Assembly (NCBI RefSeq): GCF_000499845.2
Contig: NC_023749.2
Coordinates: forward strand, 26,645,621 to 26,709,620
Direction of reading: 5' to 3'
From: Phaseolus vulgaris
Taxonomy: Eukaryota > Streptophyta > Magnoliopsida > Fabales > Fabaceae
Length of the DNA stretch: 64,000 nt
The position numbers were made by a program, and so were the translations under genes. The notes below the pieces were generated by a model. That model saw only the letters and a program-made list of their open reading frames with translations. It was not told the origin of the DNA and ran no database searches. Below, one piece after another: positions 23,391-33,910 of this stretch (positions within the stretch are counted from its first letter, which is position 1; every line of letters starts with the position of its first letter).

Positions 23391-23991
23391 GGTGTGGAGG
23401 GTGGAAGAAGTTTGAAGGATAGCTAAGGTAGGTTCGAAGAGAACACTTAGCTATCCGGCTTACTGTTCTGAAAGTCGGGAAAGGTAGAAAAGGATCCGAA
23501 AGGCGCCTCTACCCCCAGATGAGGGAACAATGGCCAAGTTACGAAGGCAAGAGGAAGCTGGTATCGCCAAGACTCTTTGGCGATCAGAAGAAATTCAAGT
23601 GATGGCAAGAGTTAGGGCCCGTTTCGATGGAGCGGATCAGGTGAACTGTGCCTTAAGCTATCAGTTGGGTTAAAACGTGCTGTTTAGCAAATAGTTTTAC
23701 GTTGAAGCTCGACTGCCTTAAAGTTCACAAGTTAGTAGAATGATATCGTCCGAAAATTGATAGTTTGAAGCAGTTAGTAAAACGGTTGCGCTCGCAGAAT
23801 TACTAAGTCAATTTCGTTTAAGTGATTTTTTACAAGGAAAAGCAAGGCAAATAGAGAGATTGTAAGAAGAAGCAGAAAACTTCATAACACAGTGGTATCA
23901 GTTCAAAATACATATACCAAAAAGAGGAAAGTTATTACAAGTAAGTGTGTGAAAGAGAGAAAACAGAGGAATAAGTGATGGAGGGAAGCAG
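23391..23991. other. Non-coding stretch of B before the antisense-gene end
   Basis: About 600 bp with no gene. It corresponds to C 41008-41600 in reverse and probably contains the 3' untranslated region of the antisense gene. No clear poly(A) signal was chosen. Confidence 0.5.
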
Positions 23992-26611
23992 CTAATCTTC
24001 AGAAGGAACGATCTTCCCATCCACCACTTCGTTGTTTAGTGACACCATGGAGTGGTCCAGATCAGGGTACTGGCAGGCAAATTGCTCCAGGGCGGCGTCA
24101 AACCCAGCAGCAAGGATTTGGGCGGAGCTCAGCTCGAGCTCTTCAGTTTGCTTTTTGAGCCCCTCGGTCTGCTGTTCCAACTCATCAGCTCGTTTCTTTA
24201 GTTCTTCAGTTGTCTCACGAGCTTGAAGGAGGTCTTCAGTAACCTTCTTGTTTTCCGCCTGCGCCTGGGCCAGCTCTGCGGCGATCCTTTCATTCTCCTT
24301 TTTGGCCTCGGCGAGCTTAACCACGGTGTCATCCCTCTCTTTCTCGACTTTTCCTAAGAGGACCTCCCGATCTACTGACCTCTTCTCAAGGTTTTCCACC
24401 TTGGCTGCATCTGCTTTGATCGACGCCTCCAGGCTAGCCACCTTGAGACGGTAGGGGACCAGTTTGCTCTCCAGCTCAATTTTCTCTTGAGCTAGGAGGT
24501 GCACCTTATGGCGCAGATCGGTGGCCTCCTTGCGTGCCACCCTCAGCTCCGTGCTCATGGCGTCCTCCACTCTCGAATGGTCGATCTCTGCCAGCATAAG
24601 GTTGCAAGACAACTTCTTCGCCTCGATCCTTATTAGGCGATTCTCCTCTTGGAGCACGGAGATGTCGTCCTGAAGTTTCTTGCTGGAGCTCTCCACAGCT
24701 TTTGATATGATGGAGGGGAGGTCCTCTGCCATCATTCTGAGTTTGGCCGTGAAGGGTTCCCAGATCCCCTTAACCGCAAGGGGAAGGTTTGCAACCGCTG
24801 TTTGTGGAGGCGCTGAAGGAGCCTGGTGCTGGCTCTCACCACCGCCCTCTTGGATTGGTTGTTGAATTGGAGCTTCTTGGCGTGGTGGTGACGAGGGGGA
24901 CTCGGTGATGATGATTGGCGAGTTGTGAGCACCTTCATCCCCACCTGGCGCGACTTCGGCGATTGAGGCAGTTGAAGGAGGACCCTCTCCAGCGGATATG
25001 AATGGCGTGGAGGCGCTCGGAGGGTTCTCCAGGAAGTTGGGCTCAGTAGCCTCAACCGCAGGAAATGCAGCCGCCAAAGGTACTGCTTGAACTGGCGGTG
25101 TTGCAGCTGGGGGAGAAGGCGGTGTTGGAGCTGGTGGAGAAGACGGTGTTGGTGTTGGAAGAGGAGGTGGAGCAGGTGGTGAAGAAGGTGCCACCCTTCT
25201 CCTTTTGGTGATGAGGCCATCCTCAGTTGCCTCATCGTCTTCTTCTTCATCCTCATGGACCACCTGAGGAGTTTTCCTCTTTGGCTTCCTTAAGACGAGT
25301 TTCTTGCGTTGTTGAGTAGGCAACGCTTCTGAATGGGTTTGGCCTGGAGGGGGCGATCTGCCCTGAGCAGCGGCGATCTCCGCCACTGAGTTGGGCACAG
25401 TTTGGGAGCCCGACGGCAATCCGTGGGCTCGGGCGAGCGCCCTCAATTCAGCTAACTTGCCTTTGCCCAGCATGAGATCTTCATAATGCAAAAGTACACA
25501 GGTAAGCTCAAAGACAAAGGTAAAACATATGAGTAAGTGTGCAAATAAGACAAACAAATGGTGCAGGAAGTAAAGACCAAGTCTAGTGCGCAACAGACAG
25601 GACGCCCAGTAATAGATAACAGAAGTGCAACATGGGGCAAAGACTTAAACGTTGAGGTAAGCACTAACCTATGCGAGCCTCGAGTTGGTCCTCGAAGAAC
25701 TCGAAGGAGATGAGCGCAGAGGTGAGAAAGGTGATATTAGCGGCTGCCACGCTCTTCCAGAAGAGGCATAAGTCCTTGTCCAACTCGCCCATGCTGTCGG
25801 GGCTTCTTGGCTTTCTGAAGCTTCCCACGGAGTCTTTATTTCCCTTGTTTACCCAGTACAAGGGAAAGCCGTCGAGCAGCGAAGCGTCCTGGTCATTTTG
25901 GCGTACTTGGACGAATTTTCCTTTCCAATCCTTGTAAGATTGTTGGAAGATAGAAAGGATCGACCTCCCAGCAATTCCGTTCAGGCTCACCCAAAGGCGA
26001 TCTCCAGGATTCTTGGCCTCGAACAGGAAGAGGAACACATCTACCGAGGCCGGTAGTCCCAAATGCGCGCACAAGATTTGAAACGCCCGCACGAATGCCC
26101 AGCTGTTGGGATGGAGCTGGGCGGCGGCGATGTCAAGCTCGGTTAAGAGTTCCCGTTCGAAACGGGTAAGGGGAAACCTAAGTTTCACCTTCTTGAAGAG
26201 GGTGGTATACACAAAGCAGAACAACTCGCCGTTGTTCCCTTTGTCATCTGCGCAGACTGGCACGTCGAGGGGGCAAGGCAGCACCGTTAGTTTGTCATCG
26301 TGCTCCTTGTGGAACGAAAGGTTGGGCTCGTCCCCTTTCTTCAATCGAAGCACCGCCAGAGCAGAGTTTACTGAGGAAGTCTCCTTCAACAAAGTTGAGG
26401 TGGCCCATGGGTATAGCTTCTTGTAGTCTGGAGAGGCGATGGAGGCTCCTCCGGCGACTGGTGGAGTAGCCTGAGCGAGGTTGGGGCGAGAGGTTGCAGG
26501 CCTCTCAGCCTGGGAAGAGGGAGCACCAGGTGCTCGCGGTGGGTTATGAGCTTGAGATGGAGGGGGTCGTGACGAAGGAGGAGGATTCGCGGTGGTCTTT
26601 GTTCGAGCCAT
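23992..26611 (-). CDS. Intact antisense gene of element B (Transposase_28-like, coiled coil), 809 aa
   Basis: Two coding exons, 26611-25669 (943 nt) and 25478-23992 (1487 nt), sum to 810 codons with no interruption. Intron 25668-25479 begins GTTAGT and ends in ATGAAG where C has ATGCAG; joining preserves frame (..LEARI-D-LMLGKGKLAEL). A 5'-UTR intron (26861-26620) ends TTTCCTTTGCAG eight bases before the ATG context. Residues 1-60 are Pro/Thr-rich. About 100-250 match the plant 'putative gypsy type transposon' domain by eye (LTRFERELLTELDIAAAQL, HPNSWAFVRAFQILC, SLNGIAGRSILSIFQQSY). Exon 2 encodes a basic stretch (RKKLVLRKPKRK), an acidic DEEEDDE patch, KRRR, Pro-rich repeats, about 200 residues of coiled coil, and an end with GFDAALEQFACQYPDLD. 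A nuclear, self-associating protein is plausible. Role unknown; it is not needed for standard retrotransposition. Confidence 0.85.
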
Positions 26612-27198
26612 CGCGGGAACTGCAAAGGAAAAAGGAAAAGAAAGGTGAGCGAAGGTTGCAGGGGTCGACTTGATTGTGAATGAAGGATGAAAAACGAACG
26701 AACGAAGGTTCGTTGTGATGAAAGAAATGGAAGGCGGAGCCCTAAGTTACGAAAGGGGAGAAGAAGAAGAAACAATCCACAGCGTATGCACCAGACAGTT
26801 AATGGATGATGCGAATCGGTTAAAATGCAGCAAACATCAACAGAAGAAGTAAAAGAAGTACCTTTCGATAATCAGACAAACGCTGAAGGGAGTTGGGGAT
26901 TGAGAGGAGTTGAAGAGCGTCGTGGGTTTGCAGAGGAAGTTCAGAGCGTTTGAGAAGGTAAAGAGATGATGGAACAGTAGAAATGAAATGGGTTTAAGGG
27001 TTTTTCAAACGATTTTTGGAAGCGTAAACGACAACTAAAGATGACCGTTGATGAAGCCACGTGTCAAGCGATTGGAAAGGTGTTTGGTGGAGCGTCAAGA
27101 AAGCAGAAAGTGCAAACGTTTGGAATTCTGCGCCAGCGCCACGTAGATCGATAGTGACGTGACTTCTCTAGTCTTTTCGCTGGATAAGTCTTCGCTTA
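26612..27198 (-). promoter_or_regulatory. Leader and putative promoter region of B's antisense gene
   Basis: Contains the 5'-UTR intron 26861-26620 (CGAAAG/GTACTT donor; pyrimidine tract and TTTGCAG acceptor). A G-box, GCCACGTGTC, lies near 27057. Equivalent G-boxes stand before the antisense gene in T0 (near 1519), A (near 8207) and C (near 37970). No clear TATA box was seen. Confidence 0.55.
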
Positions 27199-27213
27199 AG
27201 ACTGGTGGGCTTG
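27199..27213 (+). other. Polypurine tract of element B
   Basis: AGACTGGTGGGCTTG directly precedes the 3' LTR. The run is interrupted by a T, where A has an unbroken G6 run. Confidence 0.7.
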
Positions 27214-28102
27214 TGTACCGTCCTGGTAGTCGGAAGTAATGACGTGGCATCGAGCTGTTACGTAGGCGTGTTGAGAAGGGCCCATGGCTGGCAGAAGGGA
27301 AGAAAGTTGGGGGGCTCGTGTGGTCGCCAGTTATTAAGTTGGCGTGCCCCGGTCTCTAGCATACCTAAACCGGCGGTCACCGGTTTAGGATGAAGTCGCC
27401 AGATGCGAACCCACGACCACCTCGTGGTTAGAGATCGCCGAAACAAGGACATCGCCAAAGACGAAGTCAGATAGTCATTTCCTAGCTAGCCAGAGGATGA
27501 GGTCGGGAGACAGCTTACTTGAACATACACAGTGAAGCAGGTAGAGTAGATCATGAAGGCGGCCGGTGAGACCACAGGGAAGGTGTATACGAAGGTACCC
27601 GATCTCGCCACTCAGAAGAGATCACGCTCCAAGGCAGCTATGCACTAAGTTGTGTCATGCATAAGTAACTTAGTCAAAAGCCTGTAGAGTAAGAAGTGGC
27701 GCCCAAGTCCAGGATGCTCCAGATGGTGACACACGTACAGCTGGATGCGAGCCACGTGTCCAGATGTGTAACTGTCTGGAGAGAGAAAATGTGCAGGTAT
27801 ATAAGAGATTCTAACGAACTTCTGAGGTACGCACGTTTAGATTGCTTCTTTACGCTTGCGAGTCTTGAGTACGCTGGGAGAGAATTTTGCAAGGTTCCTT
27901 AGAGTTCTTGAGTTTTCTCTTAGTATTTGGTGGTTCAGTCGCTGACTTGGGCGTCGGAGCGTGATCGGCCGCAGCGGCGCCGTTCTGTCTTTTGCAGGTT
28001 CTCGAGGCGAATCACGGCGAAGGACGGAGGCTAACACGGCGCAGAAGTCGATCCAGATTTGACGAGGCAAGGTTCTTGCGTCCTGGTCAACAGGCAGGAT
28101 CA
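27214..28102 (+). repeat. 3' LTR of element B
   Basis: 889 bp, same ends as 15925-16813, followed by AAGGG. About 16 differences from the 5' LTR, 15 of them transitions by hand count. Confidence 0.95.
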
Positions 28103-28490
28103 AAGGGTAAGTTCGGGCAGACCTTGTTCAGGTATGTAAAGTCAACACACATCCGCCATTTTCCACTGCTCTTCTTGACCAGGACAACATTAGCGAGCCA
28201 TTCTGGATATTGGATTTCCTTTATGTGGCCTGCTGCAAGGAGTTTCTGTGTCTCTTCTTTGATCGCCTGTCTCTTCATTGAACTTTCTTCTTCTTTGGCG
28301 GATGGGCCTGACTTGGGGGTCCATTGCTAAACGATGGCACAAGAAATCGGGATCGATTCCCGGCATATCTGAAGCAGCCCACGCAAATGCATCCAAGTGT
28401 CTGCTTATCACCTTGGCGATTGGTCTTGTGTCTTGCTATACAGGGTTCTTCCCAACTTAAACACCTTACCGCTGATCTCCTTCTCGAGTC
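28103..28490 (-). pseudogene. RT N-terminal part of element A, frameshifted and cut by B
   Basis: Fragments in three frames: ISRHLDAFAWAASDMPGIDPDF, RRRKFNEE, then AIKEETQKLLAAGHIKEIQYP, WLANVVLVKKSSGKWRMCVDF. The last runs into B's insertion point. It continues after B at 15919 with the PSIDTLVDSASGC segment. At least two small indels lie between 28280 and 28490. Confidence 0.88.
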
Positions 28491-30596
28491 ATTCCTCTAC
28501 TGGTTGAGGTTTCCTCTCGCTGGCGATCAGCGCCCTCACGATACCGGTTTCTTTGGCGGTCTCCAAGCAGTTTCTTTCTCCCTCCCAGCTCTCTGACCTC
28601 ACCTCTACATTCCCCATTGGCACATCGCCCTCGGCGACCACCTCTAACGCCGTATCCGAAACTCGCTGGGATTCGCGCTCCGGCTCCACGCCAGGGGGAA
28701 GCGTTGTGGTTACGTGGCACACAGACCTCTTGTTCTTAAGGCTATTTTCGTAACACTTCTTCGCCTCCTTCTGGTCGGAGCAAATGGTGATGATCATGCC
28801 CTCCATAGACGGCAGCTTGACCTTCATGTGCCTTGTCGAAGGCACAGCTCCTGTTCTGTTGAGCGTTGGCCTTCCTAACAGCATGTTGTACGCTGACGGG
28901 GCGTTTACAACAAGTGACTTGATCTTCTCCGTTCGTGAGGCCAAGCCGTCAGTGAAGGTCGTCCTCAACTCGATATACCCCCTTACCTCCACTTGGTCTC
29001 CGGAAAAACTGTACAAGCAACCCCCATATGGTCTCAGTTCATCGGGGGACAGTTGTAACTTCTCAAAAGTTGGCCAAAACATCACATCTGCTGAACTTCC
29101 TTGGTCGACCAGCACCCAGTGGACAGTCCTTCCCGCCGTGACAAGCGAGATCACAATAGGGTCGTTGTCGTGAGGTACCACGTCCCTGAGATCCCCCTTG
29201 GTGAACGTGATGTCCACGTCGGGCGAGTGATCCTCAAAGATTTCTACTGACATTACCGACCTCGCATACCTCTTACGTCGCGACGCAGTGCACCCCCCGC
29301 CGGAGAATCCGCTAGCTATGGTATGGATCTCGCCGTGAACGGGCACCTCGTGTTGTTGCCCTCCACTGCTCGTCGTTTGAGACACTGACGCTTGGTCCGC
29401 TTGCTTCTCTAGCAAGTAATCCTTCAGGAAACCACATTTGAAAGCTCGGCGAGATGGTATCCCAGAGCTAAACACGAGTTGATAGAATGGCCAAAACTCT
29501 TATGGAACTCGCACCATGCGTCTGGCTTTGGCCCCAAAACCTTCTCCGTCGTTTTCTCAGACACTTTGAGCCTGGCAGCAATGTTTGGGATGGCGATCAA
29601 ATCAGCCAAACCCATTACAAACTCATACCTCGGGGGGCAATTACTCTCCTTGGGGCGCCCTGGTCCCTTGTTGTTACTTTTCTTAGGGTCGTAAGGATGG
29701 CGCGTCCTTTGATCCCTCTTTCCCGTCGCCGCCTCCATTACCCTCTGCGGTTGTACCCTTGCTTGGGCACGCGGTTTAGTTGGGGCCACGTTTCCCCTCT
29801 TCTCGGTGACCTCGCTCTCGACGACGATGTGAGCCACAGCACGTCGCCGGATTTCAGCAAATGTGGCGGGGTGGCTCCTGATGAGCGACTCACTAAAAGG
29901 CCCAGGTAACACGCCCTTTTTGAAGGCGTGCACGAACATCTCTTTGTCCTTTCCTGGCAAACGGACTATCTGAGCTCCGAATCTGTTCAGGGACTCCCCT
30001 TGGTACTGCCTTATATCAAACAGGTTGTAAGACACCAAAGGTGGCGCCTTGTTCACTATATAATGCTCAACAAACATCTTGGAAAACTGTTGAAAGGTGG
30101 TGATGTGACCAGTAGGTATACTGACGAACCAGTCCAACGTCGTTCCGCTCAAAGTGCTCATGAACATCTTACAGTACACCGCGTCTGAGCCCCCTGAGAG
30201 CATCATCTGAGTATAAAACGCCGTGAGATGGGCTTCAGGGTCCTCCACCCCAGTGAAAGACGCTTTCACTGCCACAATGTTAGCCGAGACCACCGAGTCC
30301 ATGATCTCTTGGGAAAATGGCATAGGAAAACTGCGCGGTGGGGATGGGGGTGCAGATCTGTCCCCAGCCGCACGCTTCTCCCGCTCCTGAAGGGCTTTGC
30401 GCAACTCTTTGTTGACCCTGTTGAGCTCTTCGTTCCTTCTTTGCGAGGCCACCAGCGCCTCGTGCATCCTTTCCTGTTCAGAACGCGATGCGGCGACGTT
30501 CTCCTGCAGCGTCCTCATCATGTCCATCACTTGTGTCATAGACACAACATCTTCGTCTGTTGATGGCACAACTGAACTGGAGCGTGTTGTCCTCAT
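28489..30596 (-). pseudogene. Gag and protease of element A, frameshifted
   Basis: Gag (30596-29424) begins MRTTRSSSVVPSTDED. A Retrotrans_gag-type core (FVSIPTGHITTFQQFSKMFVEHYIVNKAPP, FNRFGAQIVRLPGKDKEMFVHAFKKG) and the knuckle-like CEFHKSFGHSINSC follow. The frame ends just after LALGYHLAEL, and homology continues in another frame from about 29440 (CGFLKDYLLEKQ). The protease there has VLVDQGSSADVMFWPTF and MLLGRPTLNRTG, with DQG instead of the usual DSG/DTG, as in B and C. It is open to 28489, where RT homology has changed frame. Confidence 0.9.
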
Positions 30597-30739
30597 CCTT
30601 CCTCAGCAAACTCAGAAACTCAAAGAACTCCAGAAAAACGGTGAAAACTCCAGGAATCGACTGCGATAGCGAGCAGTCGAACAGAAAACACCAAAAACAC
30701 CACAAACACGAACTATGGTGGGGAATCACCTTTTACACG

Positions 30740-30759
30740 GCCCTACGGTGGGCGCCAGA
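30740..30759 (-). other. Primer binding site of element A
   Basis: On the - strand TCTGGCGCCCACCGTAGGGC directly follows the 5' LTR end GGATCA. Matches B and C except at two positions. Confidence 0.7.
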
Positions 30760-33700
30760 TGATCCTGCCGGTTGACTTAGTGCAAGAGCGTTGCCTCGTC
30801 ACAGTCTTCCTCACCAGCTTGTCACCACGTGCCCTCCAAGTCCACACAGCAGATAGCCTCTCTAAGAACCTGAAAAACACAGTGGCGCCTCTGCGGCCGG
30901 TGGCGCTCCGACGCTCAAGTCAGTGACAAGAACCCCAAAAAACTAAGAGAACATAGGCTCTGTAGGACCGTACTAAAGGCACACAACCCTAGCAGAATGA
31001 GCCGTAATGAAAAACGTACCTCTGCAAATTCTGCTAAGGTTACCTTTATAGCTAGGTTTCTTCTCTCTCCAGGCCGTTATGCTTTTGGACGCGTGGCTCG
31101 CATCCAGCCCTGCACGTGTCGCCATCTGGGCTGGGATAGCAGGTAGCGCCCAGCCCTACACATGTCGTCATCTAAGCTAGGACAACTTGAGCGTCATTTC
31201 TCTATTGCACCCAACCCTACACGTGTCTTTATCTAGGTTGGAGTAACTGGTGACATCCAACCCTACACGTGTCGTCATCTGGATTGGGGCAACTTGAACG
31301 TTATTTCTGTGTAGTAACCAGCCGCACAGCTAAGTCCTCTACTTAAGGGGCAAGCTAGCGCACAATGCGCTGTGAAACGTCACCTGACAAGGCGAGTATC
31401 AGATGCAACAAAGTGCATCATCTCTGTGATATCGCTCGTCGCAAGCGGCACCCTTCTTATTGCTACGCCGTGCATGCTCTAGCTGGGGAAACCTTGCCAC
31501 CAACGAATGTCCACTCTGGGAATCCTGTCGTCGATGAGCAAGGTGTTCCCCCCAACCCATTCGACCTTCATGCCCATGCTGGCGCAACAATCATCTTGCT
31601 GAACTTATACGCTTGAAATTACTCTTCTGAGCCTCCAACATCTTTAACTAAGTTTACTGGGATAGCAGGTAGCGCCCAGCCCTACACATGTCGTCATCTA
31701 AGCTAGGACAACTTGAGCGTCATTTCTCTATTGCACCCAACCCTACACGTGTCTTTATCTAGGTTGGAGTAACCGGTGACATCCAACCCTACACGTGTCG
31801 TCATCTGGATTGGGGCAACTTGAACGTTATTTCTGTGTAGTAACCAGCCGCACAGCTAAGTCCTCTACTTAAGGGGCAAGCTAGCGCACAATGCGCTGTG
31901 AAACGTCACCTGACAAGGCGAGTATCAGATGCAACAAAGTGCATCATCTCTGTGATATCGCTCGTCGCAAGCGGCACCCTTCTTATTGCTACGCCGTGCA
32001 TGCTCTAGCTGGGGAAACCTTGCCACCAACGAATGTCCACTCTGGGAATCCTGTCGTCGATGAGCAAGGTGTTCCCCCCAACCCATTCGACCTTCATGCC
32101 CCATGCTGGCGCAACAATCATCTTGCTGAACTTATACGCTTGAAATTACTCTTCTGAGCCTCCAACAGCTTTAACTAAGTTTACTGAGGGATCTGGGCTG
32201 GGATAGCAGGTAGCGCCCAGCCCTACACATGTCGTCATCTAAGCTAGGACAACTTGAGCGTCATTTCTCTATTGCACCCAACCCTACACGTGTCTTTATC
32301 TAGGTTGGAGTAACCGGTGATATCCAACCCTACACGTGTCGTCATCTGGATTGGGGCAACTTGAACGTTATTTCTGTGTAGTAACCAGCCGCACAGCTAA
32401 GTCCTCTACTTAAGGGGCAAGCTAGCGCACAATGCGCTGTGAAACGTCACCTGACAAGGCGAGTATCAGATGCAACAAAGTGCATCATCTCTGTGATATC
32501 GCTCGTCGCAAGCGGCACCCTTCTTATTGCTACGCCGTGCATGCTCTAGCTGGGGAAACCTTGCCACCAACGAATGTCCACTCTGGGAATCCTGTCGTCG
32601 ATGAGCAAGGTGTTCCCCCCACCCATTCGACCTTCATGCCCCATGCTGGCGCAACAATCATCTTGCTGAACTTTTACGCTTGAAATTACTCTTCTGGATT
32701 GGGGCAACTTGAACGTTATTTCTGTGTAGTAACCAGCCGCACAGCTAAGTCCTCTACTTAAGGGGCAAGCTAGCGCACAATGCGCTGTGAAACGTCACCT
32801 GACAAGGCGAGTATCAGATGCAACAAAGTGCATCATCTCTGTGATATCGCTCGTCGCAAGCGGCACCCTTCTTATTGCTACGCCGTGCATGCTCTAGCTG
32901 GGGAAACCTTGCCACCAACGAATGTCCACTCTGGGAATCCTGTCGTCGATGAGCAAGGTGTTCCCCCCAACCCATTCGACCTTCATGCCCCATGCTGGCG
33001 CAACAATCATCTTGCTGAACTTATACGCTTGAAATTACTCTTCTGAGCCTCCAACAGCTTTAACTAAGTTTACTGAGGGATCTGGGCTGGGATAGTAGGT
33101 AGCGCCCAGCCCTACACATGTCGTCATCTAAGCTAGGACAACTTGAGCGTCATTTCTCTATTGCACCCAACCCTACACGTGTCTTTATCTAGGTTGGAGT
33201 AACCGGTGATATCCAACCCTACACGTGTCGTCATCTGGATTGGGGCAACTTGAACGTTATTTCTGTGTAGTAACCAGCCGCACAGCTAAGTCCTCTACTT
33301 AAGGGGCAAGCTAGCGCACAATGCGCTGTGAAACGTCACCTGACAAGGCGAGTATCAGATGCAACAAAGTGCATCATCTCTGTGATATCGCTCGTCGCAA
33401 GCGGCACCCTTCTTATTGCTACGCCGTGCATGCTCTAGCTGGGGAAACCTTGCCACCAACGAATGTCCACTCTGGGAATCCTGTCGTCGATGAGCAAGGT
33501 GTTCCCCCTAACCCATTCGACCTTCATGCCCCATGCTGGGGCAACAATCATCTTGCTGAACTTATACGCTTGAAATTACTCTTCTGAGCCTCCAACAGCT
33601 TTAACTAAGTTTACTGAGGGATCCGGCGATGTGCTTCTTGTAGCGGTGTGCAAACCACCTGATCTCCTAGCATTCTCCGGCGATCTCTCACCATCTGATC

Positions 33701-33905
33701 TCCTAGGACTCCCATACGGCGACTGTGACGTAACTCTGGTGACCGCCGATTGCGCACACTAGAGATCGGAGAACGCCAATTCTGCGTTCGGCGACTATGC
33801 TCACTTCTGAACCATTCATCTCTTCTAGCCTACGTGTTCCACTGAGCACGCCCCACCCAGACACGCGCAAGACACGTCATCACACCCGATGACCTGGTCG
33901 GTACA
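30760..33905 (-). repeat. Expanded 5' LTR of element A (3146 bp)
   Basis: Ends match the 3' LTR (TGATCCTGCC...GGTACA), then GTACC. It is 1954 bp longer than its partner because a U3 segment is tandemly repeated (31131-33628). The TATA box (CTATAAAGG on -) is at 31043-31051, so the repeats lie upstream of the promoter. Confidence 0.93.
31131..33628. repeat. Tandemly amplified U3 segment, five copies of ~541 bp
   Basis: Unit starts (CTGGGATAG) are at 31131, 31657, 32198 and 33087; a short fourth unit joins at about 32695. Spacings measured at a shared internal ATG (31365, 31891, 32432, 32780, 33321) are 526, 541, 348 and 541 bp. Units are nearly identical. Full units carry two CACGTG G-boxes plus a third decayed to CACATG. 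Each unit also shows an 83-88 codon open frame, which I regard as fortuitous. Confidence 0.94.
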
Positions 33906-33910
33906 GTACC

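Larger units (their letters stand above)
15925..28102 (+). mobile_element. Tat-lineage Ty3/gypsy element B, nested in A
   Basis: 12,178 bp inserted in A's reverse transcriptase, with AAGGG at 15920-15924 and 28103-28107. Both LTRs are 889 bp and differ at about 16 sites by hand count (about 1.8%), nearly all transitions. Order: 5' LTR, PBS, gag-pol (17213-22663), conserved block, tandem arrays, antisense gene on - (26611-23992), polypurine tract, 3' LTR. Gag-pol has five stops and no frameshift; the antisense gene is intact. B is closest to C and more distant from A. Confidence 0.96.
6879..33905 (-). mobile_element. Tat-lineage Ty3/gypsy element A, interrupted by element B
   Basis: Bounded by LTRs TGATCCTGCC...GGTACA with a perfect GTACC duplication at 6874-6878 and 33906-33910. 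In element orientation it runs 5' LTR (30760-33905), PBS, gag-protease (30596-28489), RT start (to 28103), inserted B, rest of pol (15919-13017), conserved block, tandem repeats, antisense gene (8649-11152 on +), polypurine tract, 3' LTR (6879-8070). The coding parts hold several frameshifts and stops. Without B the element is about 14.8 kb, long partly because of its expanded 5' LTR. Confidence 0.93.

Noticed and set aside
31365..33587. Five similar 83-88 codon open frames (MRCETSPDK...), with a sixth at 7486-7752
   Set aside because: They lie in U3, upstream of the LTR TATA box and antisense to the element. They are copied only because the DNA segment is tandemly repeated; one already differs by a frameshift near its end. 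No homology recognised.
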